Assembly (NCBI RefSeq): GCF_902506095.1
Contig: NZ_LR733293.1
Location: forward strand, 602,416-666,415
From: Arthrobacter sp. 9AX
GTDB lineage: Bacteria > Actinomycetota > Actinomycetes > Actinomycetales > Micrococcaceae
Reading direction: 5' to 3'
Length of the DNA stretch: 64,000 nt
The notes beneath the pieces were generated by a model. It saw only the letters and a program-made list of their open reading frames with translations. It was not told where the DNA came from and searched no databases. Of this stretch, positions 16,486-25,374 are shown piece after piece. Position 1 is the stretch's first letter, and each line of letters begins with the position of its first letter. The translations under genes and the position numbers were made by a program.

Positions 16486-17532
16486 TCAGGTGGCCGGCAC
16501 CAGCGCGGTGGGCGACGGCGTCCGCAGGTTGTGGACCAGGGGCCCGGGCAGTCCGCTTGCCGGGTCCAACTCATAGGTGGCGATGTTGTCCGACCGTTCG
16601 TGGGCGACGTGCAGCCAGTTGCCGGTGACGAGGTGGTGGCGCGGCCAGTCTCCGCCGCTGGGAAAGTCCTTGATGGGCAGCAGTTCTGTGCCTTCGGTGG
16701 CGACCTCCAGTACGCCCAGGAGGTTGGAGCCGCGGACGCCCACGTAGGCGTGACGTCCTTGGGTGTCGAGGCAGATCTCCGCTGCCGAGTCATCGGGCAG
16801 GCTGCCGCCGGCAGTGGCAGGGCCCCGGAAAACGAGCTCAAACGTTCCCGCCTCCGGCCTGACGACGAAGACTTCGATGGAGTATTCGGAAACCACAAAG
16901 ACGTTGCCGCTGGGGTGCTGGGCCATGTGGCGGGGCCCGCAGCCGAAGGGGAGTGCCACCTCGTGGTCTGCCTGCAGGCCCGATCCCGGCACATAGTTCC
17001 AGATGCGGAGGGTGTCGTGGCCCAGGTCGGTAGTCATGATCCGGCCGTCCCGCAGGATGAGGCTGGCGTGGGCGCGGCTCTGACGCGGCTTGCCCGGGGT
17101 CTGGCTGGAGTGCGGATCCACCGAGGCGGGCGCGGGAAAGCGTGCCGTGATGCCGCCGCCGGAATCGAGTTCATAGAGCAGTACCTGACCGTCGCCCCAG
17201 CAGGCGGCTGTGAGGAAGCGGCCCTGCGGGTCCACGGCCACGTGGCAGGTCGCTTCCCCGGCAGGCCGCGGATCACCAAGGGGCTCAAGTCCGAAGTCGC
17301 CGCTGCGCCGGAACGCCCGGACCATCTTGCGCTGTTCCGCTACCGCGTACACCACGGGGAGCTTGGGGTGGACGGCAACGAACGACGGCGAATCGGCCTT
17401 GGCTGCCGTACCCAGCCATTCCAACCTTCCGTCGGGGTGGGCGGACAAGGCTCCGATCCCTTCTGCCCGACCGCCGCCGTCGGGCGTGTACGTGCCGGTC
17501 CAGATGATGGGGTGCTGGGCGGGGGAAGTCAT
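16486..17532 (-). CDS. Lactonase-family beta-propeller (6-phosphogluconolactonase-like)
   Basis: A 348-residue protein of the YbhE/Pgl-type seven-bladed propeller. Repeated blade motifs include PSFVAVHP, CHVAVDPQGRFL, GCGPRHMAQHPSG and DWPRHHLVTG. Members hydrolyse 6-phosphogluconolactone or related lactones; this branch is diverse and the substrate is uncertain. The start is set at the ATG giving MTSPAQ rather than one ten codons upstream, because CAGGAT lies six bases before it in the leaderless arrangement seen elsewhere here. It is transcribed towards the amylase promoter region and is probably a separate unit. Confidence 0.8.
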   Translation of the reverse strand: MTSPAQHPIIWTGTYTPDGGGRAEGIGALSAHPDGRLEWLGTAAKADSPSFVAVHPKLPVVYAVAEQRKMVRAFRRSGDFGLEPLGDPRPAGEATCHVAVDPQGRFLTAACWGDGQVLLYELDSGGGITARFPAPASVDPHSSQTPGKPRQSRAHASLILRDGRIMTTDLGHDTLRIWNYVPGSGLQADHEVALPFGCGPRHMAQHPSGNVFVVSEYSIEVFVVRPEAGTFELVFRGPATAGGSLPDDSAAEICLDTQGRHAYVGVRGSNLLGVLEVATEGTELLPIKDFPSGGDWPRHHLVTGNWLHVAHERSDNIATYELDPASGLPGPLVHNLRTPSPTALVPAT

Positions 17533-17538
17533 GGGTCC

Positions 17539-17544
17539 ATCCTG
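17539..17544 (-). promoter_or_regulatory. -10-like element (CAGGAT) of the lactonase-family gene
   Basis: On the minus strand CAGGAT is followed by six bases and the ATG. No ribosome site is present. This is the weakest match in the leaderless group because the first and third bases differ from TANNNT. Confidence 0.3.
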
Positions 17545-17734
17545 CCAATAAAATGCCAGCACTCAGCGGAACTACGGTTTAGCATTGGATTCCAGCCACG
17601 GCAAAGGAGGTGAGTCCGATTCCTTCTTCATCAGTTTCGGGTACTCCCACCCCTTGCCGCCCGGGCCGCCAAGGCTGGTTCGGTCAACGCTGGAAGACGC
17701 GCGAGTGCCCGCTGGCCCACCGAAAGGCGTTTCT

Positions 17735-18556
17735 ATGCCGCGTCCCGCATCACCTGCCCGCCCTCTGTTTGCCGAAGTTGTCGACCTGTTGCGCGCTTCG
17801 GGCTGCGTTTTCGCCGAGGAAGAGGCGCAGCTGTTGTTGTCGGAAGCAGCCGGTTCCGAAGAGCTGGCCGCGTGGATTGACCGCCGCGTTTCCGGTGAGC
17901 CGCTTGAATGCATTGTTGGCTGGGCCGGGTTCAGCGGACTTCGCATCGCCATTGATCCCGGTGTCTTTGTCCCGCGACGGCGCACCGAACTGGTTGTCTC
18001 TGAGGCCGTAGCCCTGCTGCGGGAAGACCTCGCGGTTGGTGGAAGGCCGGGAATCGTTGTTGACCTTTGCTGTGGATCGGGGGCTGTGGGCGTGGCGGTG
18101 GCATCTCAGGTGCCTGTCCGCGAACTCCATGCCGCAGACATCGACTCCGCAGCCGTGCAGTGCGCTCGCCGAAATCTCGCGGCTGTAGCCGGGCAAGTCC
18201 ACCAGGGTGATCTCTATGCAGCACTTCCGTCGCGGCTTAGGGGGCAGGTGCAGCTCATTGTGGTGAACGCCCCGTACGTACCCACGGACGTGCTGCCCAC
18301 CATGCCGCTCGAGGCCAGGATCCATGAACCGCGCAGCTCGCTTGACGGCGGACCGGACGGCCTGGATCTCCACCGCCGGATCATCGGCGACGCCCCAACG
18401 TGGCTCGACCTGACTGGTCGCCTTGTTATTGAAACGAGTGAGCGGCAGGCAGCGGGGACTGCCGCCATCATGGGTGCTGCGGGACTGTCGGCTCAAATCG
18501 TTTACTCGGAGGAGTTGGACGGAACCGTTGTGGTCGGCGCCCCGCGCCTCAAGTAA
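17735..18556 (+). CDS. PrmC/HemK-related putative protein N5-glutamine methyltransferase
   Basis: A 273-residue class I SAM methyltransferase with an N-terminal helical domain. The SAM motif VDLCCGSGAVG is at 109-119. The substrate motif reads NAPY (178-181) instead of the NPPY of true PrmC, followed by the conserved MPLEARIHEPRSSLDGGPDG region. That variant is characteristic of the actinobacterial PrmC-related family, whose target is not established. The ATG follows GAAAGG by seven bases. An almost ideal ribosome site at 17603 belongs to no start of this gene. Confidence 0.82.
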   Translation: MPRPASPARPLFAEVVDLLRASGCVFAEEEAQLLLSEAAGSEELAAWIDRRVSGEPLECIVGWAGFSGLRIAIDPGVFVPRRRTELVVSEAVALLREDLAVGGRPGIVVDLCCGSGAVGVAVASQVPVRELHAADIDSAAVQCARRNLAAVAGQVHQGDLYAALPSRLRGQVQLIVVNAPYVPTDVLPTMPLEARIHEPRSSLDGGPDGLDLHRRIIGDAPTWLDLTGRLVIETSERQAAGTAAIMGAAGLSAQIVYSEELDGTVVVGAPRLK

Positions 18557-18755
18557 TACACCGTCCGCGGGGCTCTTGATGCCGCAGTGCCGTGGGGGCA
18601 GACATACCGCTCGGATCAAAATGCTGGTTAATGCGCCGCTGGCCGCCGCGTCCCCCAAGGATCGCGACGGCCAACAAAACCATCCAGTTGTAACACATCG
18701 GCGCTCAGGTGCCTTGTCACACGGGGTAGACCGCGTAACGCGCCAACAAGATCAG

Positions 18756-19205
18756 CTAGGCCTTGGACTGGGCCTCGCCACTGGAGGTGTCCAGGTTGAG
18801 CGTCTCCGGGTGCGTGCTGTGGGACGGGACGTGGTCTCCGTTGAGGTCCCCGGCCGCAGAAGCACCCGCGGGAGTCCCGCCGCCGCCCGTTGAACCAGAA
18901 CCCGTTGAACCAGAACCCGTTGAGCCAGCGCCCGTAGAGCCAGGCGAGCCGGCCGACCCGTCACGGTGCACCGCGGAGCCAAGCACGGTGCCGGCGCGGC
19001 GGGCGGCCTCAGTGAGCTGGTCCGCTACTTCCGGGGCTTTTTCCTTGATGGCTTCCGTGGCTACGGTCACCTTGTCCTGGACAGGCTTGCTGTCCCAGAC
19101 TCCGGCAGCCCGTGCCTTGAGCTTGTCGTAGGCCGCCCGGCCGGACCGCGATCCGAGAACGTACCCGACGGCCACTCCGACACCTAAAAGAAGTTTGTTT
19201 TTCAT
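18756..19205 (-). CDS. YtxH-like membrane-anchored protein with a Gly/Ser/Thr repeat tail
   Basis: A 149-residue protein beginning MKNKLLLGVGVAVGYVLGSRSGRAAYDKLK, the single-helix anchor and basic region of YtxH-type proteins. A helical stretch follows (VATEAIKEKAPEVADQLTEAA), then a low-complexity GSTGSGSTGSG tail encoded by 15-base tandem repeats, and a polar C-terminus. The ATG has an AGGAG site at six bases. It lies downstream of the GlsB gene on the same strand but beyond a strong terminator, so it probably has its own promoter. A role in envelope stress is a family-level guess. Confidence 0.78.
   Translation of the reverse strand: MKNKLLLGVGVAVGYVLGSRSGRAAYDKLKARAAGVWDSKPVQDKVTVATEAIKEKAPEVADQLTEAARRAGTVLGSAVHRDGSAGSPGSTGAGSTGSGSTGSGSTGGGGTPAGASAAGDLNGDHVPSHSTHPETLNLDTSSGEAQSKA
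18888..18947 (+). repeat. Four 15-bp tandem repeats inside the YtxH-like gene
   Basis: Units of 15 bases (CGTTGAACCAGAACC, two identical copies followed by two diverged copies) encode the Gly-Ser-Thr repeats on the minus strand. The count could vary between strains without breaking the frame. Confidence 0.85.
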
Positions 19206-19277
19206 GATGAACTCCTGCTCCGTGAGAAGGTTTTCAGTTCCAGCCAAGGGCAACAGACCCAAGGCGGGGGAGATAGG

Positions 19278-19313
19278 AAAACCGGCCCGGGGATGGTGTC
19301 CCCAGGCCGGCTT
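19278..19313 (-). terminator. Rho-independent terminator after the GlsB gene
   Basis: Read on the minus strand, AAGCCGGCC-GGGGA pairs across a short loop and is followed by TTTTCC. It lies 18 bases beyond the stop of the GlsB gene and separates it from the YtxH-like gene. Confidence 0.85.
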
Positions 19314-19330
19314 CCTGGCTGGCGCGGGAG

Positions 19331-19597
19331 TTAGCCGCGCACGCCGCGCTTGGTGACCATGCCGTACACGAGGAGCACGATGAGTGCGCCGCCGATGGCC
19401 AGCAGCCACGTCTGCAGGGAGAAGAACTCCTGCAGCCCGCTGCCGAAGATCATTCCACCGATCCAGCCGCCGAGCAGTGCTCCAACGACGCCGAGCACGA
19501 GGGTGATGAGCCAGCCGCCACCCTGCCTGCCCGGAAGGATCGCCTTAGCGATCGCACCAGCGATAAGTCCGAGAATAAGAAATGCAATAAATCCCAT
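19331..19597 (-). CDS. GlsB/YeaQ/YmgE-family stress membrane protein
   Basis: An 88-residue, three-helix membrane protein with the Gly-rich pattern of the transglycosylase-associated (GlsB/YeaQ/YmgE) family: GLIAGAIAKAILPG, then VLGVVGALLGGWIGG. Members are induced by envelope or general stress; no enzymatic activity is known. The ATG is preceded by AGGAAGAGG. A 20-base palindrome (19664-19683) lies 66 bases upstream, and related motifs precede three other genes in the window. Confidence 0.88.
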   Translation of the reverse strand: MGFIAFLILGLIAGAIAKAILPGRQGGGWLITLVLGVVGALLGGWIGGMIFGSGLQEFFSLQTWLLAIGGALIVLLVYGMVTKRGVRG

Positions 19598-19663
19598 TTT
19601 TCGTTCCTCTTCCTAAGTAAAGGAGGCCTCCGGATCCCGGAAGCACTTCATCCTTCTGCCTCA

Positions 19664-19683
19664 ATAGTAATCATGCTTACTAT
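19664..19683 (-). promoter_or_regulatory. Palindrome ATAGTAA-N6-TTACTAT upstream of the GlsB gene
   Basis: Perfect 7-base arms flank TCATGC. On the coding strand it reads AGTAAGCATGATTACT. It shares the AAGCATG core with sites at 36583, 57167 and 63151, each before a small or uncharacterised protein gene. It may be a promoter element or an operator. Confidence 0.5.
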
Positions 19684-19729
19684 CCGTTTGCCAACCCCGG
19701 GAAGGAGGAAAGGTGCACTTCAGGGCCGT

Positions 19730-20563
19730 TTAGTGGCCCGTGAGGTCCGAGTCAAGGCCCGCGCCGGGGCCCTCGTCGAGGATGGTCAGTTCCGCGAGAT
19801 CCTGCGGATCCAGGGCGAAGTCGAAGATCTCCAGGTTCTCCCTCATCCGCTCCGGATTTGCTGTTTTCGGGATCGTTACAAGTCCGTGCTGAATATGCCA
19901 CCGAAGAACCAATTGAGCAGGTGTTTTGCCATGTTTTTCGGCCAGTTGGACCAGGACGGGAGCATCAAGCAGGCTGGCCCCGGATCCACCCAGCGGACTG
20001 TAGGACTCGGTGACAATTCCGTGCTTTTCATGGAATTCCCGTTCCGCCGTCCGGGTTATGGCTGGGCTCAGCTGTATCTGGTTCACAGCCGGCACCACGT
20101 CGGTTTCGGTCATCAAACGCTCAAGGTGGGCCGGCTTGAAGTTGGAAACGCCGATGGAGCGGACCTTGCCCTCCGCCTGCAACCGCTCGAAGGTCTTCCA
20201 CGTGGACACGTAGTCGTCGCGCTGGGGCAGCGGCCAGTGGATCAGGAGCAGGTCCACATAGTCGAGCCCCAGCCGCTCCAGCGCCCCGTTCAGCCCCTCA
20301 ACGGCGCGGTCGTTGCCCTGGAACTGCCCATCAAGCTTGGTGGTGATGAACAGCTCCCCGCGGTCTACGCCGCTGGCCCGCACCCCGTTCCCCACGCCAC
20401 GCTCGTTGCCGTATTTCACGGCAGTATCGATGTGCCGGTACCCGGCTTCCAGGGCCTGTACGACGGCGGTCGCTGCCTGGTCGTCGTCCAGCGGCCAGGT
20501 GCCGAGGCCCAGTTGGGGAATGGCGTTACCGTCGTTGAGTTTGATCAGCGGTGCAAGTGTCAT
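19730..20563 (-). CDS. Aldo/keto reductase (2,5-diketo-D-gluconate reductase type)
   Basis: A 277-residue AKR with Asp46, Tyr51, Lys76 and His109 (IHWPLP) as the catalytic tetrad and the family motif GVSNF. It is NADPH-dependent and cytoplasmic. Its start overlaps the stop of the rhamnogalacturonan lyase gene by four bases (ATGA), so the two are translationally coupled. That placement suggests it reduces a keto- or aldehyde sugar from pectin breakdown, though this is inference. It is 33% or more similar by eye to the AKR at 25375. Confidence 0.87.
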   Translation of the reverse strand: MTLAPLIKLNDGNAIPQLGLGTWPLDDDQAATAVVQALEAGYRHIDTAVKYGNERGVGNGVRASGVDRGELFITTKLDGQFQGNDRAVEGLNGALERLGLDYVDLLLIHWPLPQRDDYVSTWKTFERLQAEGKVRSIGVSNFKPAHLERLMTETDVVPAVNQIQLSPAITRTAEREFHEKHGIVTESYSPLGGSGASLLDAPVLVQLAEKHGKTPAQLVLRWHIQHGLVTIPKTANPERMRENLEIFDFALDPQDLAELTILDEGPGAGLDSDLTGH

Positions 20564-23145
20564 TCCAACAGTCTCTCCCTTATCCGGCCGTCCTGGCCCT
20601 CAAACGCCCGCAGAATATTTTCGGCGTTGTACGTCAGCGATACGCGGGCAGTGTCGGACACCTTGTCCGGGCCCTTCTGCTGGCCGAGGAAGTCCACGAA
20701 GCGCTGGATCGCCTGTGCCGCCTTGGCCGCGTTGCCGTCGTCCACTGCTTTCGCCGCCTGCTGGACGCTCGCCGTCAATTGGCTGCCCACCGGTCCTGCC
20801 ACGTCCCCTGAGTCGACAAGGTCCTCCAGTACGTGCTCCAGCGCTTTCACGCTGCCGGGCAACCACGCGGCCCGCAGTGGGACGTTGCCGAAGTCCATGT
20901 CTGAGGCGAAGTAGAAGTCCGTGTAGGCGGGCTGGTTGTACGTGGTGTTCTGCCGGGCAACCTCTGCCCGGTACTGCGGGTCGTGCATCAGGGTGTAGAG
21001 CTTGTGGTTGGTCACTTCGGTGCTGAGGTACATCCGCAGGACGGAACTGTCGGCGGCCCGTACCAGCAGTTCCTCACGCCAGTCGCCCACCACGTCTGCC
21101 ACCAGGCTCGGGGTGCCCTTGGTGCCGTTGTTGGTGCGGGTGTCCGTTGCGGTGAGGAGCCGGCCGCGCTTCCAGTCATCGATGGTGGTTGTCTGGTCGC
21201 CGGCGCCGTTGACGATCTGCGTGGTCATGTCGGCGGCCCACTTGATGCTCATGTTGGTGCCCGGGGCAGACGGGGAAAGCTTGTCGCCGTCGGCGGACTG
21301 CATGCCGATGGCCCAGTTCTCGATGCCGGGAACGGAGGGATCTACGTCACCGATCATGCCGCGGCCCGTGTCCTTGCCGGAATACTCGCCGAAGAGGACC
21401 TCCCCGGTGGCGGCGTCGCGCATGGCGTAGCCGTAGGGCGCGTAGGTGGCACCTTCATGGACGGTGAAGATCTCCTTGCCCGGGCGGTTCGGGTCGATGT
21501 CGGTGACGTGCATGGCGTCGCCGTGGCCCAGCCGTGCCTCCTCGCCGGGTGCGGCGCTGCCGACCGGCAGGGTGTCGAATGAGCTGTACAGCAATGACCC
21601 GTCGTCGTCGATCGTGGCCGAGCCGTAGACGATCTCCTGCTTGCCGTCGCCGTCCACGTCCGAGGCGCTGAGGGAGTGGAAGCCCTGCGTGGTGAGCTTG
21701 CCGAATTCCGGGTCGGTGCCGTCCCGGCCGTGCGGGCTGTCGTTGAACGGGTTGGTCATCGGCGTCCAGCCGGAGTCCACGTTCCAGACGGGCGAGAGGT
21801 TGGACCCGTCCCAGGTGTACGCCGCCAGTGTGGTGCGGGTGTAGTAGCCGCGGGCGAAGACCGCCGCGGGCTTCTTGCCGTCCAGGTAGGCGACGCCGGC
21901 GAGGAACCGGTCCACGCGGTTTCCCGGTTCGATCCGGGCCATGGCGTAGTCGCCCCACATCAGGCCGTCGTCGTGCCGGTCCGGCTGGTAGGCAACGGTC
22001 TTGAGCTCCTTGCCCGTGGCACCCTCGAACACGGTGAGGTACTCGGGGCCGGACACGATGAAGCCTTCAAAAGCGCGCAGGTTGTTCCGGGCGCTGCGCG
22101 ACGGGGCATAGACGTCCATAAAGTAGTCCGTCAGCGCCTCGGCGTCGGCCTGGGACAGCGGGTACTGGTACTTCTTCGCAATGCCGAACGCTTCCTCCAG
22201 CGTGGCGGGCCAACGGCCGGCCTTCACCTCCTGGTGCTCCGTCCAGCCCTGGAAGGTCTTCACCATGTGCTGGTAGTAGTCTGCCGCGCTCATCCGGTAG
22301 TCATCCGAGTTGGCGTAGCCGGCTTTGATGTCCTGCTGGAGCAGGGAAATGAAGTTCTCCGAGGCAACGCTGCCGTCGGCGTTGAAGTTGGTGGACTTGG
22401 TCCCCGGCGCGGTCTTCATCATCATCTCGGCGCGGCCGTCGCCGTCGAAGTCGTTGACCAGGAGCTGGGTGTAGTGGGCTCCGGAGCGGATGTTCACGCC
22501 CAAGTCGATCCGGTGGAGCAGCGTGCCGTCCGCCTTGTAGGTGTCCACGTAGGTGTTGCCGGTGTAGCCAGCCTGGGAGACGTCCTTGGAGTTGTTTGGG
22601 TCCCACTTGACCACGAATTCGTACTGGCCGTCGCCGTCCACATCACCGATGGAAGCATCGTTGGCGGAGTACGTGTAGGCCTGGCCCGCGGGGGTGACAC
22701 CGTCTGCCGGCTTCTTCAGCGGAATGTCCTTGGAGTTGCCGCCCCAGGAGGTGGCGGTTGCGCCGTGGTCCACTTCAGCGCCGCCGACGACGGCACGCAC
22801 CTCGTATTTCGACGCCGCCGTTCCAGCGGGGTCCTGGAAGTTGGTGCTGTCCGTGACCGTGGCCAGCTTCTGGCCGTCCCGGTACACGTTGAAGTCAGTG
22901 CCCGTGAGTCCGGTGGCGGAGGATCCGGTGGCTTCGTGGCCGAGCAGGCGCCAGCTGAGGAACACTCCTTCGGATGTCTTGGCCGCCACCAGGCCGCGAT
23001 CCAGGTGATCCAGCTGGACGCCGGGGACGCCGGGCTTGGGGGAGGGCCCGACGGCGGATGCCGGGGCTGCCAGGCAGCCGAACGTGAGTGCCGCGCCGGC
23101 GGCTGCGACGGAGAGCAGGCGCGCAGGAGTTCGGGAGGGATTCAT
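20560..23145 (-). CDS. Secreted rhamnogalacturonan lyase, PL11 (YesW/YesX-like), with a C-terminal FIMAH-like module
   Basis: An 861-residue secreted pectin lyase. The signal peptide (about residues 1-31, cut after APASA) is followed by a fibronectin-like N-terminal part and the PL11 propeller. The propeller has many DxDGDG calcium loops (DVDGDGQYE, DFDGDGRAE, DVDGDGKQE). It cleaves the rhamnose-galacturonate backbone of pectin by beta-elimination. After the propeller, about 90 residues form a helical bundle like FIMAH/FIVAR modules (LEDLVDSGDVAGPVGSQL ... AIQRFVDFL), probably for surface or substrate contact. AAAGGATT precedes the ATG. A LacI-type site lies upstream at 23170. Confidence 0.9.
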   Translation of the reverse strand: MNPSRTPARLLSVAAAGAALTFGCLAAPASAVGPSPKPGVPGVQLDHLDRGLVAAKTSEGVFLSWRLLGHEATGSSATGLTGTDFNVYRDGQKLATVTDSTNFQDPAGTAASKYEVRAVVGGAEVDHGATATSWGGNSKDIPLKKPADGVTPAGQAYTYSANDASIGDVDGDGQYEFVVKWDPNNSKDVSQAGYTGNTYVDTYKADGTLLHRIDLGVNIRSGAHYTQLLVNDFDGDGRAEMMMKTAPGTKSTNFNADGSVASENFISLLQQDIKAGYANSDDYRMSAADYYQHMVKTFQGWTEHQEVKAGRWPATLEEAFGIAKKYQYPLSQADAEALTDYFMDVYAPSRSARNNLRAFEGFIVSGPEYLTVFEGATGKELKTVAYQPDRHDDGLMWGDYAMARIEPGNRVDRFLAGVAYLDGKKPAAVFARGYYTRTTLAAYTWDGSNLSPVWNVDSGWTPMTNPFNDSPHGRDGTDPEFGKLTTQGFHSLSASDVDGDGKQEIVYGSATIDDDGSLLYSSFDTLPVGSAAPGEEARLGHGDAMHVTDIDPNRPGKEIFTVHEGATYAPYGYAMRDAATGEVLFGEYSGKDTGRGMIGDVDPSVPGIENWAIGMQSADGDKLSPSAPGTNMSIKWAADMTTQIVNGAGDQTTTIDDWKRGRLLTATDTRTNNGTKGTPSLVADVVGDWREELLVRAADSSVLRMYLSTEVTNHKLYTLMHDPQYRAEVARQNTTYNQPAYTDFYFASDMDFGNVPLRAAWLPGSVKALEHVLEDLVDSGDVAGPVGSQLTASVQQAAKAVDDGNAAKAAQAIQRFVDFLGQQKGPDKVSDTARVSLTYNAENILRAFEGQDGRIRERLLE

Positions 23146-23169
23146 TAGTGAATCCTTTCAATTCTGAGA

Positions 23170-23187
23170 TGGGAAAACGCTTCCCCA
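23170..23187. promoter_or_regulatory. LacI-type operator upstream of the rhamnogalacturonan lyase
   Basis: TGGGAAAACGCTTCCCCA is an imperfect palindrome around a central CG, in the style of LacI-family operators. It lies 25 bases upstream of the lyase start codon. No lacI gene is in the window. Confidence 0.6.
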
Positions 23188-23354
23188 GTAACTTAGTAGT
23201 GGGGGTGCGGAGAAAACAAGCCTTGCGGCACCGCGGGAAAGGCGGTATCTAGAACGTTGTAGAAGAGCTCGGCAGGCCCGCTGCACGCAGCTGCGCAACA
23301 GACTCGGGCGCTTTCCACTGCGGCGCGTCAGCCAACCGGCTCAGCCGGGCCGGA

Positions 23355-24383
23355 TCAGGTGCCCCGCTGAGCCCAGTCAATCAACCGGTCGCTCAGGTCC
23401 ATGAAGTTCCGGTCCACCACCTGGAGGTCCGGGTGGGAGTCGTGCCAGTCCACGATTTCGCGGGCGCCGTCGGCAAAGGGGATGGTGGCGCGGTAATCGG
23501 GCACCAGGGACTTGATCTTGCTGTTGTCGAACACCACCGAGTGGGAGCGGTCGCCCAACAGATTTGCGCCGAGCTCTTGGCTGTGGGCGGCGATGGTTTC
23601 CGACGCGACGTGGACCAGCTCCGGCTCCCTGACACCCGCTGCCCGGGCAAACAGTTGGTAGATCTGGTTCCAGGGCAGGTATTCGTCCGAGGTGATGGTG
23701 TAGCTCTCGCCCACGGCCTGGGGCCGGCCGAGCAGCCCAACGAACGCCTTGGCGAAGTCCCGGCTGTGGGTCAGGGTCCAGAGCGAGGTGCCGTCGCCGT
23801 GCACCATCACCGGCAGCCCGGCACGCATCCGGTGGAGGTCCGTCCAGCCGCCCACCATCGCGATCTTGGTCCGGTCATAGGTGTGCGACGGCCGCACCAC
23901 CGTCACCGGAAAGTCCTGCTCGCGGTAGGCCTCGAAGAAAAGCTCCTCGCAGGCGATCTTGTCCCGCGAATACTGCCAGAACGGGTTCTTCAGCGGCGTG
24001 GATTCCCTGATGGGCAGCCGCGTGGGCGGCTTTTGGTAGGCCGAGGCGGAACTGATGAAGACGTACTGTCCGGTGCGCCCGGCGAACAGGTCCAGGCTGG
24101 CCTTGGCTTGGTCCGGGGTGTAGGAGATGAAGTCCGCAACGGCGTCGAACTCCCGGCCGGCCAGCGCCTCCCGGACCGCCGGGGCGTCGCGGACATCCGC
24201 GGACAGGGTTTCCACCCCTTCCGGAACCGGCCTCGTGGACCGGCCCCGGTTGAGGATGGTCAGCCGGTGGCCCAGTGCGGCGGCGCGTTCTGCGGCCGCC
24301 GCACTGATGACCCCGGTGCCGCCGATAAACAGGACGCTTCTCGGCGAAACCGTATCGGCCTCGCGAACGAGTGGGTTCACCAC
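23355..24383 (-). CDS. NAD(P)-dependent epimerase/dehydratase-like protein (extended SDR)
   Basis: A 342-residue extended SDR. The cofactor motif is GGTGVIS (21-27) and the active site has Ser112, Tyr138 and Lys142 (QYSRDK). It belongs to the group of nucleoside-sugar epimerase-like reductases; the substrate is not predictable. It is the last gene of a three-gene operon: its GTG start overlaps the end of the upstream AKR by seven bases. The two AKRs beside it suggest sugar oxidation/reduction chemistry. Confidence 0.83.
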   Translation of the reverse strand: MVNPLVREADTVSPRSVLFIGGTGVISAAAAERAAALGHRLTILNRGRSTRPVPEGVETLSADVRDAPAVREALAGREFDAVADFISYTPDQAKASLDLFAGRTGQYVFISSASAYQKPPTRLPIRESTPLKNPFWQYSRDKIACEELFFEAYREQDFPVTVVRPSHTYDRTKIAMVGGWTDLHRMRAGLPVMVHGDGTSLWTLTHSRDFAKAFVGLLGRPQAVGESYTITSDEYLPWNQIYQLFARAAGVREPELVHVASETIAAHSQELGANLLGDRSHSVVFDNSKIKSLVPDYRATIPFADGAREIVDWHDSHPDLQVVDRNFMDLSDRLIDWAQRGT

Positions 24384-25348
24384 GCGTAGTCTTCGGGTGC
24401 CGTCTTGTGCCCGGGGAAGATGTCATCGAGCCGCTTCAGGGCGTCGGCGTCGAGCGTGACGTCCAGGGCCTGGATGGCGGCGTCGAGCTGTTCCCGGGTC
24501 CGCGGCCCCACGATGGGCGCGGTGACGGCCCGCTGGTGCAAGAGCCAGGCAAGGGCCACGTCGCCGGGTTCCTGGCCGAGTTCGTCAGCGAAGTCCTCGT
24601 ACTGCCGGATCTGGTCCTGGTGCTTCTTCAGCGTTTCGGCCGCGCGTCCTTCGGTGCGCCGGACGCCGTCGTGCTCCTTCTTCAGCACCCCGCCCAGGAG
24701 TCCGCCGTGCAGCGGAGACCAGGGGATGAGTCCCAGCCCGTATTGCTGGGCGGCCGGGACGACCTCGAGTTCCACGTCGCGCGTCAACAGATTGTAGATG
24801 GACTGCTCGCTGACCAGGCCGGTGTAGTTCCGCCGCCGGGCCGCTTCCTGGGCCTGGGCGATGTGCCAGCCGGCGAAGTTGCTGCTCCCCGAGTACAGGA
24901 TCTTGCCCTGCTGGACGGCCACTTCGATGGCCTGCCAAACCTCGTCCCAGGGGGTGTCCCTGTCGATGTGGTGGAACTGGTAGATGTCGATATAGTCCGT
25001 CTGCAGCCGTTTCAGGCTCGCATCCAGTGCGCGGCGGATGTTCAGCGCGGAGAGCCTGGATTCGTTGGGCCGGTCCGTCATGGTGCCGTAGAGCTTGGTG
25101 GCCAGTACGGTGTGCTCGCGGCGATCGCCGCCCTTGGCGAACCAGCGGCCGATGATTTCCTCGGTCCAGCCGCGGTGGCCGGCGCCGCCGTACACGTTGG
25201 CGGTGTCGAAGAAGTTGATGCCCTGTTCGCGGGCGGAGTCCATGATGCTGTGGGCATCGGCCTCCTCCGTCTGGGGGCCGAAGTTCATGGTGCCCAGGCA
25301 CAGCCGGGAGACTTTGAGGCCTGAACGGCCAAGGTGGGTGTACTGCAT
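24377..25348 (-). CDS. Aldo/keto reductase (Kv-beta/YghZ-like)
   Basis: A 323-residue AKR with Asp48, Tyr53 (TANVYGG), Lys85 (ATKLYG) and His126 (YQFHHID). The C-terminal cofactor loop is VGPRTREQL. The ATG has AAAGGA eight bases upstream. It lies 26 bases after the AKR gene at 25375 and overlaps the epimerase-like gene, so the three form one transcript. The substrate is unknown. Confidence 0.88.
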   Translation of the reverse strand: MQYTHLGRSGLKVSRLCLGTMNFGPQTEEADAHSIMDSAREQGINFFDTANVYGGAGHRGWTEEIIGRWFAKGGDRREHTVLATKLYGTMTDRPNESRLSALNIRRALDASLKRLQTDYIDIYQFHHIDRDTPWDEVWQAIEVAVQQGKILYSGSSNFAGWHIAQAQEAARRRNYTGLVSEQSIYNLLTRDVELEVVPAAQQYGLGLIPWSPLHGGLLGGVLKKEHDGVRRTEGRAAETLKKHQDQIRQYEDFADELGQEPGDVALAWLLHQRAVTAPIVGPRTREQLDAAIQALDVTLDADALKRLDDIFPGHKTAPEDYAW

Positions 25349-25374
25349 TGTCTGAATCCTTTGGTGGGGTGCTG

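Noticed and set aside
18888..18947. Tandem repeats as a possible CRISPR
   Set aside because: The 15-bp units have no spacers, lie in a coding frame and no cas gene is near.
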